A stretch of DNA of 64,000 nucleotides, from the NCBI GenBank assembly GCA_965217625.1, contig OZ244557.1, positions 1,860,001-1,924,000 of the forward strand. The letters are read 5' to 3'. The translations under genes were made by a program, and so were the position numbers. Within the stretch, counting starts at the first letter, position 1. The number at the start of each line of letters is the position of its first letter. This stretch comes from TK10-74A sp965217625 (lineage in GTDB: Bacteria > Chloroflexota > Dehalococcoidia > Bin125). Below are positions 60,263 to 64,000 of the stretch, piece by piece. Below the pieces are notes generated by a model, which saw nothing but the letters and a program-made list of their open reading frames with translations, was not told the origin of the DNA and ran no database searches.

Positions 60263-61459
60263 CTAGTCGATCCGATGCAACTCCAGCAGTCGCCGCGCGA
60301 TGACGATGCGCTGGATCTCGTTGGTGCCCTCGGCGACGGCCATGAGCGGCGCGTCGCGGTAGTAGCGCTCCACCGACATCTCTTTCGTGTAGCCGATGCC
60401 GCCGTGGATGCGCAGCGCCTCCATGGTGCACTCCAGCGCCACCTCGGTGGCGAAGAGCTTGGCCATGCCCACGTCCAGGTCGGCGCGCCCGCCGCCGTCC
60501 TTCTTGCGGGCGGCGTCGCGGGTCAGCAGCCGGGCGGCGCGGATCTTGGTCGCCATGTCGGCCAGCTTGAGCTGGATCGCCTGGTGCCGGGCGATGGGCA
60601 CGCCCATCGTCTCGCGCTGCTGGGCGTAGCGGATGGAGTCGTCGAAGGCGGCCTGCGAGACGCCGACGGCCCGCGAGGCGACGTTGATGCGCCCGATCTC
60701 CAGAGCGCCGATCATGTGCTGGAAGCCGCGCCCCTCGACGCCGCCCAGCAGGTTGCGGGCCGGCACGCGCGCGTCCTCGAAGAACAGTTCCGTGGTGCCC
60801 GGGCCCTTGTAGCCCAGCTTGTCGATCAGGCGGCCGGTGCTGAAGCCGGGCGTGTCCGGCTCGACGAGCAGGGCGCTGATGCCGCGGTGGCGCGGCTGCG
60901 CGCCGGGGTCGGTCTTGACCATCGTGAGGAAGACGCCCGCGCGGTCGCCGTTGGTGACGAAGAGCTTGTTGCCGTTGACCACGTAGTCGTCGCCGTCCCG
61001 GACGGCGGTGGTGCGGATGGCCTGGGCGTCGGTGCCGGCGTTGGGCTCGGTGATGCTGAACGCCGCCTGCACCTCGCCGCTGGCCAGGCCGGGCAGGAAG
61101 CGCTGCTTCTGCTCGTCGGTGCCCCAGGATTCCAGCGCGTAGCCGTCGATGGCGTTGCCGTTGATGATCCCGCCCAGGCCCATCCAGCCGCGGCAGATCT
61201 CCTCGATCACGGCGGAGTAGGTCTCGTAGGAGAGGCCCAGGCCGCCGTAGTCGGGCGAGAAGGTGATCGAGTAGAGCCCCATGTCCACCATGTCGCGGTG
61301 CAACTGCGTGGGGAAGGCGCCGGCGTGCTCCAGGGCGTCGGCCGTGGGGATGACCTGCTCATCGACCCAGCGGCGGACGGTGCGCACGATGTCGGCGCCG
61401 ACGGCGCCGTCGCCGGCGATGATCTCGCGTGCGTCGCTGGTCGCGGCCATCGCGGACAT
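60263..61459 (-). CDS. Acyl-CoA dehydrogenase
   Basis: A 398-residue flavoprotein oxidising an acyl-CoA to the 2-enoyl form. FSITEPNAGTDAQAIRTTA (FAD/substrate loop), VVNGNKLFVTNGDRAG, EALRIHGGIGYTKEM and the catalytic Glu in VAEGTNEIQRIVIARRLL are present. It sits between the lyase and the hydratase, so its product may feed MaoC. The actual acyl group cannot be told from sequence. ATG at 61459; ATG at 61450 is also possible. Confidence 0.94.
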   Translation of the reverse strand: MSAMAATSDAREIIAGDGAVGADIVRTVRRWVDEQVIPTADALEHAGAFPTQLHRDMVDMGLYSITFSPDYGGLGLSYETYSAVIEEICRGWMGLGGIINGNAIDGYALESWGTDEQKQRFLPGLASGEVQAAFSITEPNAGTDAQAIRTTAVRDGDDYVVNGNKLFVTNGDRAGVFLTMVKTDPGAQPRHRGISALLVEPDTPGFSTGRLIDKLGYKGPGTTELFFEDARVPARNLLGGVEGRGFQHMIGALEIGRINVASRAVGVSQAAFDDSIRYAQQRETMGVPIARHQAIQLKLADMATKIRAARLLTRDAARKKDGGGRADLDVGMAKLFATEVALECTMEALRIHGGIGYTKEMSVERYYRDAPLMAVAEGTNEIQRIVIARRLLELHRID

Positions 61460-61486
61460 CCTCTCGATGCGCGTCGCCGGGGCCGG

Positions 61487-62383
61487 CTAGCGGCCGAGCT
61501 GAGCGTCGCGGGCGGCGACGCGCTGCGTCCAGTCAAGCAGTTGATGCGCGCGGTCGACGAGCGGGTCGTCGATCATCTCCCCGTCGAGGGCGATGGCGCC
61601 GCGGCCCTCGGCCTTGCCGGCGGCGTAGGCGTCGATGATGCGGCGCGCCCAGGCCAGTTCGTCGTCGCTGGGGGCGAAGACGCGATTGGCGATCTCGACC
61701 TGCGTGGGGTGGATGCAGAACTTGCCGCGGTAGCCCAGGTGGCGCGCGGCCGTGAGGTCGCGCTCGAACTTGGCGAGGTCGCGGAACTCGGTCGTGGGCG
61801 TGTCGATGGGGACCACGCCGGCCGCCGCGGCGGCGTTGCTGGTCACGGCGCGGGGGTAGTTGAGTTCGGCGGCCTCCGGCGTGCGCACGACGCCGCTGTC
61901 GGTGGCGTAGTCGTCGGCCCCGAAGGTGACGCCCAGGACGCGGGGCGAGGCGGCGCAGATCTCGTAGGCGTGGACCACCGCGGCGGCGCCCTCGATCCAG
62001 GGGATGAGGCGGATGCCGCCCGGCGCCAGGCCGCGCGTGGTCTCGAGCAGCGTGAGGTAGTGGTCGACCTGCTGGATGGAGCCGGCGTCGATCACCTTGG
62101 GCAGGTTCACGATGTCCAGGCTGGGCCCGACGATCGCCGCCAGGTCGTGCTCGGCGAGGCCGGTGTCGAGGCCGTTGATGCGCACGCAGAGCAGCCGGCC
62201 GCGGGCGTCGAAGCGGGGCAGCGCGGCCGCGACGGTGTCGCGGGCGGCGGGCTTGTCGTCCCAGGCGACCGAGTCCTCAAGGTCGAAGCAGATGATGTCG
62301 GCCGGCACCGCCAGCGCCTTGTCGATGAAGCGCTGCTGGTTGCCGGGCACCGAGAGCATGCTGCGCAAGATGGGTGCGGTCAT
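61487..62383 (-). CDS. HpcH/HpaI-type CoA-ester lyase (CitE/malyl-CoA lyase-like)
   Basis: A 298-residue TIM-barrel lyase. SMLSVPGNQQRFIDKAL, FDLEDSVAWDDKPAARD (metal-binding Asp/Glu), LCVRINGLDTG (substrate Arg), GADDYATDSGV and KFCIHPTQVEIAN match the malyl-CoA/methylmalyl-CoA lyase group. No CitF or CitD is near, so citrate lyase is unlikely. It is the first gene of the operon with the dehydrogenase and hydratase, which suggests a C4/C5 dicarboxyl-CoA route. Confidence 0.9.
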   Translation of the reverse strand: MTAPILRSMLSVPGNQQRFIDKALAVPADIICFDLEDSVAWDDKPAARDTVAAALPRFDARGRLLCVRINGLDTGLAEHDLAAIVGPSLDIVNLPKVIDAGSIQQVDHYLTLLETTRGLAPGGIRLIPWIEGAAAVVHAYEICAASPRVLGVTFGADDYATDSGVVRTPEAAELNYPRAVTSNAAAAAGVVPIDTPTTEFRDLAKFERDLTAARHLGYRGKFCIHPTQVEIANRVFAPSDDELAWARRIIDAYAAGKAEGRGAIALDGEMIDDPLVDRAHQLLDWTQRVAARDAQLGR

Positions 62384-62560
62384 GGGGCGGCAGCATAGCG
62401 GTCGGGCGGCGTGGGCGGTGTCAGGATGGCGTCGGGTGGACCCTCGTCGGAGCTAATGCAGTGAGACTTGAAGCTCTGGGGGGTTAACTTGAAGTCGTCG
62501 GGCGGGAGGGTAGGGGTTGAGATGGCCCTCGATAGGCCTGGAGAGCCGTAGGATCACTGC

Positions 62561-63109
62561 GTGGCCGGTTCAGGTCGTCGCAAAGTTCAGGATGACACGC
62601 GTGAGGTGACTCTCGCGCGCCTTCTGGAGTTGCAGCCGAGTGAGCGTCGGATCGGGCCGGACGCGACCGATGAGAACGGGAACACATACGAACTGAAGAC
62701 GACGACGACCAGGGGCCTCAGCACGAGCCGCGTCGTCGGCCAGCGCTTTCTCGACGGCCTTCGCCAGAGCTATTTCGTCGCGGCGAAGGGTCGCCAGACG
62801 ACGTACGCGTTCGCGTTCGAGGAGATCTACTTCCTTCACCCCGACGATCTAGAAGACTGGATTCAGGGGATCGAAGATCGGTTGCGTGATGACCTGACCG
62901 TCGTTGCGGAGGCCCTCCGAGCGCTCGAGCGGGAGGGCGCGGACAAGGTGAAGTTGGAGCGACTTCGCTCCATCGGCGAGCGCGGCGTCACGTTGAACAA
63001 TCCGAAGATCCCATGGGCCTACGTGGAGAGCCATGGGGCACGCCTGGGCTCTACGCCGTCGGCCGACCTGCGAAGGCTAGTTGCCGAGCGTCCACTCGCT
63101 TCGTCCTAG
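62561..63109 (+). CDS. Putative restriction endonuclease-like protein
   Basis: A 182-residue protein. RIGPDATDENGNTYELKTTT fits a PD-(D/E)xK nuclease core (Asp, then E-x-K in YELKT), followed by the basic stretch GLSTSRVVGQRFLDGLRQ and YFVAAKG. Helical DDLEDWIQGIEDRLRDDL follows. Start is GTG. It converges with a Mom-like modification gene and overlaps it by 59 bases, so a restriction-modification pairing is plausible. Codon use is less GC-rich than in neighbouring genes, a hint of transfer. Confidence 0.55.
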   Translation: MAGSGRRKVQDDTREVTLARLLELQPSERRIGPDATDENGNTYELKTTTTRGLSTSRVVGQRFLDGLRQSYFVAAKGRQTTYAFAFEEIYFLHPDDLEDWIQGIEDRLRDDLTVVAEALRALEREGADKVKLERLRSIGERGVTLNNPKIPWAYVESHGARLGSTPSADLRRLVAERPLASS

Positions 63110-63746
63110 GACGAAGCGGCCGCCGACCCGCCCAGGCTTCGCATGCCGCTCTCTTCTGCGCTTCTGTCAGGGGGCGTGCGAACTCGAACAAGAAGGATGT
63201 CTTCGTGTGGAGATAGTCGGGGTTCAACTGGTCGTGACCACCATTCCTTCGGTGCGCGCTGCCATGGAGGGATCCGCCACTCTTCCCGATCTCTGAGAAG
63301 TTGGCCGCACGATAGATCGTGCCTTCATGATGGACGTCGTCTGCCCACGACACGCAGGCCGCGATGTCTGGGAGGTGAGGGTACTTGCCGTGCCAATCCT
63401 GACGGATCCCGCGGAGCGATCTGCCGACGGCACAGCTTGCGATCGAGAGTGTGTGTTGCACCCCCTCCGAGTCGGTGACTGTCTGCCCCTGCACTTCAGG
63501 GTCGATCCACAGGCGAGCCAACTCCACGAGGTTCATCGGGCCATGGCCCTGAAATTTCACGCTGAGCCGGGGGAGGGCGAACAGCAGGACCCCACAACGC
63601 TGGCCGTCCAGCAGAATCCAGTAGGACATCTGCGCCATCGTGCGACCGCGGCGGAGGTAGTGGTTCTCAACGATGACCTGAGTCGCCTCCTTCAGGTTCG
63701 CCACCTCAAGTGCGATTCGGCTGCGGAGCGTCGGGCTGGAAGTCAT
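63051..63746 (-). CDS. Mom-like DNA adenine modification protein
   Basis: A 231-residue GNAT-like protein resembling phage Mu Mom, which adds a carbamoylmethyl group to adenine N6 and blocks restriction. The family pattern is seen in ENHYLRRGRTMAQMSYWILL, GVLLFALPRLS, NLVELARLWIDPE and SWADDVHHEGTIYRAANF, the last followed by G-rich SEIGKSGGS. The ATG overlaps the stop of the zinc-ribbon gene upstream (ATGA). No phage structural genes are seen, so it seems a chromosomal defence or modification cassette. Activity is inferred from family only. Confidence 0.68.
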   Translation of the reverse strand: MTSSPTLRSRIALEVANLKEATQVIVENHYLRRGRTMAQMSYWILLDGQRCGVLLFALPRLSVKFQGHGPMNLVELARLWIDPEVQGQTVTDSEGVQHTLSIASCAVGRSLRGIRQDWHGKYPHLPDIAACVSWADDVHHEGTIYRAANFSEIGKSGGSLHGSAHRRNGGHDQLNPDYLHTKTSFLFEFARPLTEAQKRAACEAWAGRRPLRPRTKRVDARQLAFAGRPTA

Positions 63747-63919
63747 GCTTGCTCCGCCCCGTATGGAGCCTCCTCCTCCGCGGCTCGGCGCTGTTTGCGC
63801 GGGGAATCCCAGTAGGCGCTCTTGCACCTCGGGCAGACTTTGGGCACTGCTTTGGTCCGCGGCACCCATTCGTGGCCGCACCGTTCGCACTGGTAGCCGA
63901 GGAAGCTCACCCTGCCCAT
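63743..63919 (-). CDS. Small zinc-ribbon protein upstream of the Mom-like gene
   Basis: A 58-residue protein with two CxxC knuckles: YQCERCGHEWVPR and KVCPRCKSAYWDSP, a typical zinc ribbon, then an Arg/Glu-rich tail. Its TGA overlaps the Mom-like ATG. It may bind DNA or the Mom-like enzyme and give specificity. It is too short for many gene callers. Confidence 0.75.
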   Translation of the reverse strand: MGRVSFLGYQCERCGHEWVPRTKAVPKVCPRCKSAYWDSPRKQRRAAEEEAPYGAEQA

Positions 63920-63925
63920 AGTCGT

Positions 63926-63954
63926 AGTATATGAGTAGTAGTAGCCACCCGCAA
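63926..63954 (-). promoter_or_regulatory. Promoter of the zinc-ribbon/Mom-like operon
   Basis: TTGCGG (63949-63954), 17 bases, TATACT (63926-63931) on the minus strand. The -10 box is only six bases before the ATG, so the mRNA would be leaderless. Confidence 0.45.
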
Positions 63955-64000
63955 CGGTGTTATTGGAAAGAGCGCCCCTCAGCCCGACGGGAACGCGACG

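Noticed and set aside
63051..64000. Prophage carrying mom
   Set aside because: No integrase, capsid, tail or lysis gene is seen; the window ends 80 bases after the operon, so it cannot be fully excluded.

Overview
The window is very GC-rich, gene-dense bacterial chromosome. I infer Chloroflexota or a close relative. The reasons are Tat-dependent family 5 solute-binding lipoproteins with long alanine-rich linkers, a sulfur-carrier route to cysteine, MurT/GatD, CoaX plus CoaBC, and an acyl-CoA dehydrogenase/CitE/MaoC operon. No rRNA or tRNA gene is visible, so the placement is not proven.

Layout. 0-0.4 kb: 5' end of purF. 0.5-3.3 kb: CoA-binding protein, two membrane proteins and a DHPS-HPPK fusion for folate. 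3.4-12.5 kb: sulfate assimilation and cysteine (JAMM protease, CysM, a ubiquitin-like sulfur carrier, a carrier-E1 fusion, CysK, an Rrf2 regulator, divergent APS reductase, a membrane transporter, sulfite reductase, a glutaredoxin-like protein). 12.5-24.6 kb: cell envelope and maintenance (Lgt, ResB, M23 peptidase, GatD/MurT, site-2 protease, TatA, XdhC pair, YchF, Nudix). 24.6-34.7 kb: core replication and cofactor genes (TrmO, GyrB, NadD, Obg, DnaA, CoaX, CoaBC). Genes left of dnaA point mostly left and those right of it mostly right, and noncoding DNA beside dnaA holds DnaA-box-like words, so the replication origin may lie at 30.7-32.7 kb. 34.7-42.8 kb: FTR-like protein, PepA, S15, PNPase with a long disordered tail, DapB. 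43-45.4 kb: solute-binding protein 1 (SBP1), reversed inside the dapB / asd-dapA lysine cluster. 45.9-50.9 kb: Asd, DapA, a probable selenocysteine glutaredoxin that reads through an in-frame TGA, cytochrome c and a toxin-antitoxin-like group. 51-57.1 kb: PurA, enoyl-CoA hydratase, a cation antiporter and more toxin-antitoxin relics. 57.4-59.4 kb: SBP2. 59.8-62.4 kb: acyl-CoA operon. 62.5-63.9 kb: an endonuclease-like gene facing a zinc ribbon/Mom-like DNA-modification pair.

Two stories stand out. First, a 32-base palindromic repeat with 13-bp arms occurs six times, including a copy whose arms differ by compensatory changes. It brackets both SBP genes, sits beside an orphan Tat signal-peptide remnant, and abuts a truncated hicA. 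The SBP loci share their upstream DNA, so they look like copies of a dispersed cassette. Second, TGA stands exactly at the first redox cysteine of a CxxC glutaredoxin, followed by a SECIS-like hairpin, pointing to an unannotated selenoprotein.

Functional links: Lgt and TatA are both needed to make the Tat lipoproteins encoded here. The sulfur genes run from APS to cysteine, with an Rrf2 regulator between the divergent units. DapB, Asd and DapA form a lysine/diaminopimelate group. MurT/GatD, the M23 peptidase and DAP synthesis together indicate a peptidoglycan wall.
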